A program made the translations under genes and the position numbers. Positions 1 through 11,110 of a stretch of 64,000 nucleotides of DNA are shown here, piece by piece. This DNA comes from Spirodela intermedia (taxonomy: Eukaryota > Streptophyta > Magnoliopsida > Alismatales > Araceae): NCBI GenBank assembly GCA_902729315.2, contig LR746274.1, positions 5,173,037 through 5,237,036 on the forward strand, read 5' to 3'. The notes under the pieces are model-generated. The model did not search any database. It was not told where the DNA came from and worked only from the letters and a program-made list of their open reading frames with translations. Positions within the stretch are counted from its first letter, which is position 1; the number at the start of each line of letters is the position of its first letter.

Positions 1-641
1 CGAGACGTTATACTACTTAAAATATTCATTAATTTATCTTTTAACGTAATTTTCAGATTTCTCTACTAAATGTTTTATCACATCTTATAACTTGAAGAAC
101 ACTTCATTTCCCAAGCACATTTCCCTTCGAGTTTGTAATAGGAAGATAATATAGCCACACTTATAATCTAATAATATGTAATAACGTAATGAAATGATTG
201 AAAGACTAAAAAATTGAATATTAACTACAGTTACACTTTTCTCGATGCCATTAGTTTATACTACGTAATGAACAATATTCATTAGAGTTTTTCCAGAACC
301 TTCTATCACGGACTTCTTGTGAACGAAATCAGGTATAAGCTTCACAAAATAATTTTCTAGCATATAAAGCATCATTGTAAAGTGAAGCACACATTTGGAA
401 ATAAGTGAAGTTATTAAAAAAGGTCACTTGAAGGCCTGTTTATGTGCAATCCAAGTAAAGACATCAATTCTCAGTGATGTGGAACATGGTCAAGGGAACA
501 TTAAAATAATGTGTATCTAGGATATGCAACAGAAGACAGGACATCAGTGTTTCCAATATTTGGAAGACATGCTTGCACTTTCTATTTAATCATGCAATTT
601 AGCGTTAAGAGGTAGACTCAAACATAAACATTAATTAGTAC
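1..641. other. Left edge, presumed intron and missing 3' half of the PES gene
   Basis: AT-rich DNA downstream of the last PES exon I could place. A phytyl ester synthase needs a further acyltransferase half, but I could not recognise any of it here. It most likely lies beyond the left edge. No other gene is seen. Confidence 0.5.
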
Positions 642-3600
642 CAGGAATATGTTGTGACCACAGTCCTTGAAATGGCGAATTCTACAATTTGACATCAAAC
701 GGCATAACTTCTCAGCCTCATCACGGCTAGGCAGTAACTGGTCCTTCCCACTTTAAGAAAATTGTTGACATAAATTCAATCATAGGAAAAAAACAATATA
801 GCGTGCTATATGGAAAAAATTGTGCATAAGTAGAGGACATGAAAAGCAATTATTTTTCAGAATATAGGTCTCAACCGCCTTACCGGGAGAAAAAATTGTA
901 ACTTGGTTCCATTCATTGGACGACCCATCTAAACTAGTCTGTTCAAGTCCATACATCCCAATTTGGTCCTTTCTTTAGTAGTCAGGATAGTAATCTAAAT
1001 TTCAAGCGAATTGGATCAGCTGGAGCCAACTTAGAAGTGGAATCTTAATCTTTGTACAATGAACATCATATGTGGTGGTATACTTTCAGGATATCAAAAT
1101 TAACGACTCAATGATGCTTGAAAGGAATATTTCAATATTTTCAGGTAATGAACATTTCAATGTGCTAGTTAGGCCAACCTACTCTATGTGGCATGGGTTA
1201 GGATTTTCGTTCCTAATTTCAAGCTAGGATGGTAAAACAAAGAGGAGGGAGAAGGAGAAAACAATAACATGGTGGCATGACAGAGGAAGGAAGAAAATCA
1301 AGGTCATCATCATTGAGTCCGACTTCTTCGAAAAATTTGAGGCCTTGCACTAAGGATTCTTTATTCAATTTTCTCGAAGTTTATCATGATATCTCGTTTG
1401 TTATCTATGTAAGGTAGCCGTATATCACTCTTCTGGATGGCATCCCTAAGATTTTCGCAAAGAACTTGAGAGAATCATTGTACTCTGTACTCTGCACTCT
1501 GCATAGTCTTTTACAATCCAAGCTGAGAGATTTTCAATGAAAATATTTTGCCTCATGATTTTTCTGTAATGCGATACCGTAATTTATATAGCATACCAAT
1601 TTGAGATTATGGATATCTGTTTTACCTTCATACCATAAGTTCTAGAAATAGCAGCTTCCCAAGTTATTGCGGGTTAAAATCCTAGGCGCTATAAAACTAA
1701 AGATGAAACCTTCCTTCATCGCAGAGATGTCTCCCAACTTATAGAAGTTGGTTAATTAAAGCCAAATAGGATACAAATAAGCAATAAAAAAATAGGCAAA
1801 TTACAAAGTAAATTGATGGCAATGCATTTTATGATGCGGTAAGTAAAGCAAGTGTTCAGTCTCTGTCGAAAAATTGCTATCATTGTGCAAACCAAAAGGC
1901 AGAAGGAAATAGATGTTCCATATTAAGAAGTCATTAAACTTTAAATTCCGGGAAAGCACCGAATGTTGTAGAGGCCAGTGATATCTTTTAATCTACAATG
2001 AAAATGACCTTCAAAGATGAATTACACTGCCTTAATGCTTTAAATTTCCTTGAAACATTAGTATTAACATGTGCAATTATACTTAAAATAATGTATGAAC
2101 CATGATTATTGTACTAACAATTTGTTTATCGAAGGAAAAAACAATAATAAGCACCAATATTGCACAAATCTTAGTAATGAGGAATATAGAACGAACAAGC
2201 TCTTTATCAAACAAGAGATAATGACATCAAAACCAAAATAGTACACTCATTGCAATAAGGTCATCTTCAAGAATTTTTAAAAATAAAAAGACAACAGAAT
2301 AGAGGCAAAGTTCATAAAAACAATGATAATGTAAACATCACATGTACGATGTCCAATGAAATTGTTGTCTCTCACTGATGTGTAAATATGTTATGTTTTT
2401 ATGTTTTACAACACCGTGACTAAATGGGTAGTGGAAACAAGAGGATTATAATGAACTACTTTAAACATAAATTTATTATGTTTTTTTAATTAGTAGATCA
2501 TGAAGTAGCAAAAATGAGAAATATTAGTCACGCAAATCTTCTTGGAATTTTATGATATTTGCGTAGACACAGATGTGGAATATTCTAAAACTATAACTAC
2601 TGAGTGATCATTTCTTATTTTATGTATTCTTTTGACAGAAAACTAGGTAGGGAATTTAAATTTATTCTTATAAAGGATGATAGAATCTTACGAAAGGATC
2701 CTTGTTCATACTTTTTGAGGCATTAGAACTAATTCTAAACGCATGATTCAAATTTCGGATTATGTTTACACAATGTATCTGTGTGAAGAATGAAAATGAG
2801 CAATCTTTCTATAAGGTATATTGCTAAAGGAAAAATATGCTGAAAATTAAAAATGTGATTTTTCATATTGACTAAGTGATGCCGAATTTCAAAAGTGCAC
2901 ATATTTCTAAAAATATTGATATTGTTATACATCTCATTTCTCCTCTAGCATTCCAAGCAACAATTGAGAAAGATTAAACAAAATCTAGATTACAAGGATG
3001 AGACTCCTGAGACTGACAACAATGAGAATCAACCATGTCAATCTGTTCCTAAACATCAATACTAGGATATTATATTGCCTTCACTTACAAGTCCTAGTAA
3101 AGTAGATTGGCCTAGATGAAAGTACCCCACTCCAAAGTAACTTTTGCTAACTAACAAGAAGTTAGAGATTTTTTAAAAGAGATCAGTACAAACAAAAACT
3201 ATTAGATGTCATTTATCAGGTAAATAATTTTAGTGACAAAAGGAAGTACAAGATTCCACAGGGCTTCAAACCACTAGGCACTCTAAAACACAAAAGCAAA
3301 TTCTCACAATCTTTAGCAATCATCATAGTCGAAATATTAAATTATTATATTAGTTGAGAAATGTTCTGGCTCAATATATTTTATACACATTGACATATGC
3401 ATAATGTCCCACGGAAAAATTAAGATCTTTTTGCAACATATGTTCATAAAATATCCACTGATGAAGATAATGTTATTAATGAGGTTGTGTAAGACAATAG
3501 ACTTCTAATGGGAGTAGCATTTGAAGGTGTCTTCGTAACCTAATTGCACTAAAAAAAAATTATGATTGTATGTGAAAGGTGCATCGCACAAATTCCTATC

Positions 3601-6600
3601 TCCAAAGAATTTTTACTAAAATTTCATGTAGTGTTAACCATCATATGTCAAACAGGCACAAAAAATACAATAGATCTATAATCTCAAAGGAATATCTTAC
3701 CATGAGTTCATATAAAATGGCACCACCAACTTACTAAAAACAATCTGCATTTGTTTGAGAATTTAAACAGACTGAAGATTTTACTAACTTTCAACACCAA
3801 ACAAACTGTTTTGTGTCAGAATTGAACCTATGAGTACGTGATAGATGCCCAAGGGTCTGCTCTTTCAGCATCTAAAATATGGCCCAATAAAGTTCACATG
3901 AGAATAACCTCTCGATAATATGCCTGAATAGGTGTTCCTCTAAAAGCTATCTAGTGAAGAATTTATTCACTCCAAGACCAGGAAATAATAAAATTCACTC
4001 TAAAAGAAAATATTAGGTCAGAAAAGATGGTTTTCGAAGCCTCCAGAAGAAATAACCTTGTACACGAAAAAATATCAGAATTTCTCATCATGTGGTGAGA
4101 GATAATGACCATCCAAAAAAACTAAAAAAAATTGAGTGGTCACCTTAATCAGTTTTTTTTGAATGTGAAGATTAACTTGATTACCACCAAAGAAACTTAA
4201 AAGAATATCAAAGAGAAAAGACAACCTAGCAAGTATCAACGTCTCGACTCTAACAGAATGAACTCGAGAATTTGCATATAAGGATGCGGATCTGAGCAGC
4301 TTCAGTCTCCATTTAAGAGAATCCCTTGTTAAAATATCGACCAAGAACTGAAAAAAAACCAACTAATTCAATCAGAAAAAAGGAAAATTTACGTACGTTT
4401 AAACAAAAGCATAAGTTTTGATTAATGACCCTGATCTCTGTAAAGAATTCCAGCCATAATCCAAACTAAGGTAATGGAGAAAACATAAAGGAGGCGCATA
4501 AGTTTTGGCTATGTGGTCTCAAACAGATTATACCAGGTGAAAAATGGTGGTTCACAATTAAATAGAGAGCCAAAAACTCGATGAGTAAGTAATTACGGGT
4601 TATGAGTGGCTGGTAATCCGTCTTAGGAGATTACTTCAACTTCCTATTCTTAGAAAAATAAATAAGAATAGGATACAAAAATGTGCAAGAGCACACGAAA
4701 CATGATACTGGCATGGACTTTTCAGCTTTCTTTCCGCACTTAATAGGAAAAAGGATTCCGTAATACCTTTCTTTTTCATTTTTTATTTTTCAATTTTAGG
4801 TGGTGGGGAGAGAGACACTGGCAAGATTGTAAATCAACTCCCACTACTGGAAAATTAGACAGAAGATTTAGCAACGAGGAATTTCTCAACCTTTTAGGAG
4901 ATAGAGCAAGCTATATTTTCCTCATTCAACAGACATGAGGGAACTTTCTTTTTATTTTCCATATGTCCACCAAATGATTTCATGAAATAAAAGGAAAACA
5001 GTAAACATTTCAGGGACCATTTGAAACATTCCAACTTAAAATGAGAAAAATATGGAAATAATTCGAGAACAACCAACCATGTATGCAGGCTAGAAAATAC
5101 AAATCAACAAAACACAATGCATGATTCATCCAGAAGCTAAGCTTCCGCCATGTGTAGAATAATTAAACTCAAGAATACTAGAAAGAATACAGTGATATTT
5201 GGCGAGAAGGTGTACTTCTTCATAAATGCATTTCTGCTCTTTGCCCACCAAAGTTCGCAGGGCATAGTTATCAAAGTGACTTTTAAGGGAGTGTTTACCG
5301 GATGTAAAATGGAACCAGCTGAATCACTCAATCAAACGTTTAATCAAATATTGGTCACAACATTCCTAATTAAAATTCTGTATTTTTAGCTGAAATAAGT
5401 TTAGCCCAGATCAGCACTGACACGGATTTCAAAAAGAAAAATTAAACTGACTCTTCCTCGCTTATTTTAACATTTGTAGTGTTTTTTATAATACGCACGT
5501 TCTTCACTCCGCATGACGGTTGAATTGAAAAGTTGATACTCACAGAGATGTACAAAAATTCTATAGGAATATTGCCTGGTGACGCAGTGCTAGTTTCTTG
5601 AAGCCCCCTTTTGCCATAAATGGACACAACTGCCGATCAAATTGAGAATATTAGGTTAACACAATTATCATAAAGCCTAATAGGCATGTTTCATTGTTTC
5701 TTGTAGCGACAACCATCCACTATTACTCCAATAAAACAAGGGCAAATGATTCTCACAGACTATAAAATTGAGGATGAGTACCATAAATGTTTCGTAAATC
5801 AGCCTTTAGTGCATGAATACTTCAATATGATTCAGTAAAACTTTGAAAATGGGCACTTTCTAACGTTCAAAAAGAGAAATTGTGGATCATGCATCTGTGG
5901 ACTCCGATACAATTAATATACTGTGGAGATCTATCATTCAACCGTTTGACATCCAGGGGAGGAACATGTTGATCTGCTGTCAAAAATCAATATACAGAGA
6001 AACTTAAACAATGTAGACAGAACAGTTCAGGAATCTTGAAAAGGCTGATCTTTAGAGAGTTTTTCCATAATCCAATGGTGGACCTCCTAAAGGGAGCACG
6101 ACGACAGAAACTTTGATCATGAGGATAATTATTTCCGACGAAAAGTTAAACACTCTGGACACAGGTAGAATCTGAGTCGACATATAAAAGACTCAAGATT
6201 TTTTCATCCCTTTCCCTTTATGAACATAAGAGTTCAGTCTTTTTTTACACTTTTTCGGAAAAAAGGTTTCTGATGGGCTTTGCAACAGCATTCAAGAAGG
6301 TTATTCTGCCAAAGGTATCTGCCAGACCTGATTGAGTCGTGTTAGTATTCCAGTTCAAGAAAGATACAAAAGCCGCTGGATATTCTAATTCTCAACGCAC
6401 ATAAACGGTTCCACGGTAGAATTGGCCACTTGGACCATGAATGTCAAAAGCTCCAATTGAACAGTCACTAACACAGCAATGGACCGAATCCAGAACACTG
6501 GAAAAAAAATTGTTAATCCAAGAAATAGAGAGGTGATAGTATTAAATTTATTTTTTTAGACAAGTACGAAAAATACAATGATCATATCACTCTAAATAAT

Positions 6601-8330
6601 GTCTGTGTTTTCAAACAATAAATCAAACAACCATACGAAATCATTATTTTTCTTGGCAAAGTTCGAAGTTCTTCTAGTAAATTCTTCTTTGTAGAGGCCA
6701 CAAACCTTCTTTCGAACTAAGAGCAAATGGCAGACTAAGAGGCACTTCAGGCAAAAGTTCCATGAGCGAGGACAGTGACTGCAGTGGGGACTTGTGGAAA
6801 TGTGTTGCTGCAAGGTGAAGTTGCGATTAAAATTTCTCAACAGCAGCCTTTCTCACATAAATATCGTCAATGGAGAACTCTGACAGACCTGGGTTACCCA
6901 AGATGAGAATAAAATCAATGTCAGGATTTCGCGATGCCAGAGAAAGAGCCAGACATGCTCCCAGGGTTTCTCCGACAAGATATATGGGCCTTTTTGGAAA
7001 GCATGAAATTTGCATCTTCACAGTGTCTTCGATAATGTTTACCAAACCTGAATTCATCAGAAAATTTAGCCTTACAAAACTCGCGCGAAAAAAATTACAA
7101 CATAACAAAGTTCTTCCAAAAGTAGCCATTAAAATGGTAAACAATTATTCTACTATCTTTCATTTATAGTAAACATCATCGAAATCCCTTATTGTCAGAT
7201 ATGTTTTCCAAAAAAAAATCATAAACAAAGTCCAAAGGACACAATCAGAATAAAATATAGAGAAAAACAAGCTAAAACTCAACGGGAGATTCTGCTATTG
7301 TTCACATTGGGCGCTTATAGGGAGCAGATTGTGTGCGTATTTCTATGTCTCTTTCCTTCATTTTGAAATAAATTGAATATATGGAAATATTGTGAAAATT
7401 TTGAAAGGACGATCGGAGCTTGAGTAAATAAATTGCTACACTTAAAATCATGCAAGCAATACTTCAGGAAAAAACAGCATGGACTAGTTTATCTTTCCAG
7501 AACACAAATATCTGTCGACGCTGTTGTCATCAATCATTCCGTACGACGAAAAATAATGATTCGCGTGCCGCAAGGTAGGGGATGGATCGAAAGCATCACG
7601 AAATTAAGTTTAAGAAAAGACCCTCAAACGGCGTCCTATCCGTCGGTGGAATATGAAGGCACCAAATATCAAATATCCTGCGTTCAACGGAAATTTATCA
7701 AAACCTAATTATAGAGTAAAAAAACCCTAATTATAGAGTAAAGAAGCACGTTGAAAAGCTTACTTCCCCAGCCTCTGATGATGCCGCAGGAGCCCCAGTC
7801 CGATGCCATCGATCCCTAACCAAGTTTACGGGGGGGAAAAAAAAAATCTGAGACGGAATTCTCAAGAAACATAGTTTCTTCGCAAAGACTGGAAAATTTG
7901 AAGCATATAGATTTCTTCGCGTCTCGTCCTCCATGGATAGATGTGTAGTTAGCTGCATGGAAGAAGGAATGCTCACTTCCTTCTGTCGGGAAGAACGTGG
8001 AAAATTGTATTTTTTATTAATAAATTCACTTTGTTCAACGTTCGTTTTTCGACACTGACGCTTGTAGTGGAGCTTTAAAATAAAAATATTATTATTTATA
8101 TACCACATATTGAATTCTATGTTATTTATAACCCTGTCAGTGCTTTAACTATCTTCGTACTCCCATGTGAACGATACCGGCGTCTTTAATTATCCTCGAC
8201 GCCGGCCGACGCCACGTCGACAGTCGAGAGCGAGAGAGAGAGAGAGAGATCGGCTGCTTCCCCGGAGGACAGGAGGGCCTTGGAGCTACTCTTTCATTAT
8301 TCCCCTCCTCCGCGGTGGGCAGGAAGAGCT

Positions 8331-8410
<80 letters not shown>

Positions 8411-8862
8411 GCTCTCGCTCTAGCTCTCTCGCTCTAGAAGGTAAGTAAGCAAGGGATCCTGAGAGTTGACTTTCAAGGAGAGGGAGGGAATGGGGCGAGA
8501 TCATCCGACTCACCGGGCAAGAACATGAGCAGAGGGGACAATTCCCCACGCCACCGGCACTCCACCGGCGAGAACCAACGGGGAGGCCCTCCGCTGCCAC
8601 CTCCGACGAGCGCCCTCGATCGTTCCACGAAATCCGCCACCCCAAGCGACTCGATCTTCTCGTCATCGAGGACCTTCGGCCGGCCGTCGGCTCCCACTGC
8701 CAGCAACTTCTCCACCGGCGACTTCTCCTCACCCCATTCGCGCTTCGAACGGGACGCAGCGTCGTGCTGTCTGAGGCTGTACCGTTCGCGCTTCGGGTTC
8801 CGGCGATTCGCCGACGAGGTCCAGCGGGCAGTCGGATGCAGCGCCATCGCAACGGTCGCCAT
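642..8862 (-). CDS. PES: Phytyl ester synthase-like acyltransferase (PES1/PES2 family), 5' part only
   Basis: Family role: plastid enzymes that transfer fatty acyl groups to phytol or diacylglycerol during chlorophyll breakdown, with an alpha/beta-hydrolase half followed by an acyltransferase half. Exons on the minus strand: 8514..8862, 7764..7815, 7622..7677, 6889..7047, 6706..6807, 5544..5629, 4226..4347, 642..750; all phases join, giving about 345 codons. Landmarks in order: basic transit-peptide-like N-terminus; GGPPRWFSPVEC; a split LFLPG/IDGIGLGL; WCLHIPPTDRTPFEG; RPIYLVGETLGACLAL; NPATHFHKSPLQ; LKWRLKLLRSAS; GKDQLLPSRDEAEKL; and a GHNIFL catalytic-histidine region. The usual nucleophile serine in GxSxG is threonine here (codon 6965-6967). 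Exon 5544..5629 is the most divergent and was chosen by position and phase. The start at 8862 opens the transit peptide. The acyltransferase half is outside the window. Confidence 0.85.
751..4225 (-). other. Large intron of the PES gene
   Basis: About 3.5 kb separates the exon ending at the LILA codons from the exon starting at GKDQLL. It is AT-rich. I found no transposon protein domain or RNA gene in it. Short open frames, such as one around 2735-2932, match nothing I know. Confidence 0.6.
8221..8442. repeat. CT/GA microsatellite in PES intron 1
   Basis: A short GA run at 8229-8250 is followed by a nearly pure CT tract from about 8337 to 8402 and degenerate CTCG copies up to 8442. All of it lies in the first PES intron (7816-8513). 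It creates artificial Ser-Leu and Arg-Glu open frames on both strands. Confidence 0.95.
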
Positions 8863-10345
8863 CTCCGGCGGCGCGGAAGGAGGAGAGATTGGTGCGTACG
8901 ACTCTCGAGGGGATCATCTGCCGGAGAAGCCGGGGGTTTTATCCTATACTAGGCTGACAATGGGAAACCAGATGTTTCTGCCGTGCAAGGCGAGAGCTTT
9001 GACATCGGGGTCCAAAATACGTGCTTCTTCAGACCCACCACATTGTAACACTTTTAAATTAGGTTTTACTCTCTCTCTCTCTCTCTCTCTCTTACTCTAT
9101 CTATCTCTCTAGGCTTCCGCACTCTCTGCCTCTATCCCATATTATATATATATATCTCGCTCTCTCTATCTATTTATCTCTCTACGCTTCCTCACTCTCT
9201 GCCTCTATCCCATTATATCCATCTCTCTCTCTCTCCCTCTCTCTCTCTCTCTCTATCTCCCACACCCCCATGAATGTGTTCCTCTACTCCATCACTCTCC
9301 CCCGCAAATCCCCAGTACTCTCAACTTAAAACTAGTCAAACAACCAAGTTCTCAACCATGTAAATTATTAGGCGATCACCCCTTAAAAAAGAACATTTTG
9401 AATATGGGTTCGAATCTGACTTTATTTATCTATTAATCCACTACAATACCATTCTCACAATTTAAAAATAATTTGTCCTCACTTCCATTAAGTTCAGACT
9501 TGGTCTTCCACCTAGTCCTCCCATCTTTTGGGGGGGATATTAAAAAAAAAAGTGGACGCCACGTAAGCAGGTATCTCCACGTCAGACCCCCCATTATCTA
9601 TAGCACATGGTTGAGTATTCCACTTCTCCTCATAATTATTTTACTAATTATTTGGTGATAAATATCCTCTACTTCATATGTAATTATTTTATTTTATTTT
9701 TAATACTAAAATAATTATTAGATCCAAAATAATATAAAAATAGGAAATATAATATTTTTTATTTTACAGGGAATATTTTATCGATAATATTTTAAAATGT
9801 AAAGAAGATAAAATTAGGGACTTATTCGTCATTTAAAGGAGTTTAGTAGGAACATTTTAAAAAAACCCTCTATAATCTTACCCGCGTGGGTGCTTCCAGC
9901 AACCACATTCACAGTCTCCTCGCTCCTGCTCCTCACCTCGGAAATCTCTCCCTTCTCTTCTCCTCTCTCTCTCTCTCGTTCTTCTCTCGTTTCTCTCTCG
10001 TCTTCTACTTTGTCTCCAACCTTCCCCCGGGGAGCCGCCGCAGCCGTCAGACGTGTTTCCTGCCTCTCAGCCGGCCTGCTGCATCCTCCAAAGCCCCTTC
10101 TTCACCCCACCTCTTCGGGCTTCGGCTCTGCAGCACCTCGACTTTCTCTGAATATTATTTGATTTCCCGTCGTTGTTCAAAGTATTGGGATAGCTCGGAG
10201 GTCCTCCGGTGGCTCGTAGGATGCTGCTCGATGCAAAAGTGAAAGGGATGATGAGGGTACTCCTGGGAGGTCGCTTTAGAGACGGGGAGCCGGGCTTCCC
10301 GCTGAGTGATCGTCGGCTCGAACACGTTCTCAGGGGTTTCAGAGG
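8863..10345. other. Intergenic region between divergent PES and PIS genes
   Basis: Holds the PES 5' region next to 8862, then CT/TA low-complexity sequence at 9068-9260, then an AT-rich stretch at about 9640-9860. The 9950-10010 segment is pyrimidine-rich like a plant 5' leader and probably belongs to the PIS side. No further gene is supported. Confidence 0.6.
9068..9260. repeat. CT-rich low-complexity tract with internal duplication
   Basis: Interrupted CT, CTAT and TATA runs. A phrase of about 40 bases built on GCTTCC-CACTCTCTGCCTCTATCCCAT occurs near 9112 and again near 9187, so part of it arose by local duplication. Confidence 0.8.
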
Positions 10346-10644
10346 ATGGAGCCGGCGAGTGAGAACTCAATACTCTTCTTCAGCTGGTTCCTTGATCTTC
10401 TTTCCTCCCGACTCAATTTTCTGTATCCTCTTTATGATTTTGTTTCGCCATTATATTATATAACCAGTCTCATCTCTCTCTGTAAGGGGGACCTGGCCAC
10501 CGTGGTAACGGGAGCATGCCGCGCTTCAATCTGTGCATCAATACCGGATAGAGGGAGCAGGACAAATTCTGGTCATCATCAGACAGCCCTCCGTCGGAGC
10601 AGCTTCCCTCCTCTCCCCGATTCAAGACCTTCACCGCGAACCAG
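10346..10644 (+). CDS. Candidate first exon of the PIS gene (uncertain)
   Basis: The exon with the conserved PIS start region (11111-11241) has no in-frame ATG, so translation must begin upstream. An open frame from the ATG at 10346 ends at a CCAG|GTGCAG donor at 10644/10645 in phase 2, which joins in frame to 11111. The encoded ~100 residues resemble no known PIS N-terminus, so this may instead be leader sequence with the true start elsewhere. Confidence 0.3.
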
Positions 10645-11110
10645 GTGCAGTACTATTATTCTCCCTCATCCGCTGATGCTTGTTATCCCTTTGGTTGACG
10701 TCTATCGTATTGAGAAATTTTCAATCTTATTTCGGGTTTCGAGTGGAGTGCTGGTTATTGTTTTCCTTTCTCCTCATTGCTTGGGCCGCTGCAAATCTTT
10801 TTCTGCGGCCGTGGCGCCCTGCCTACCTCAACTACAGCAGGGCACTGCACACGACATAAGACAGTCGGCGTATTTTTAAAGGGCCATTTATGATTATCGG
10901 ATGGGTCAAATTTCCAACAGCCTCTTGTGTATTTGTGCATCGTTTGTGGAATCGTCGGAAATGTTTATAAAAGACTTTAAAATAACCTCACTGTTAATGT
11001 TAACGTGATATTCTTTTAATTGTATCGCCATCTCCACATTAAAAATATTACTGTTTCCCTGTACATTCAGAATAAGCAGATACGTCATTCCATCTTTGAT
11101 TTTGATGCAG

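Noticed and set aside
5137-5389. Overlapping small frames on both strands between PES exons
   Set aside because: Intronic, and no family match in any frame.
8286-8852. 188-codon minus-strand frame with Arg-Glu repeats
   Set aside because: It is a product of the GA microsatellite and a shadow of PES exon 1.
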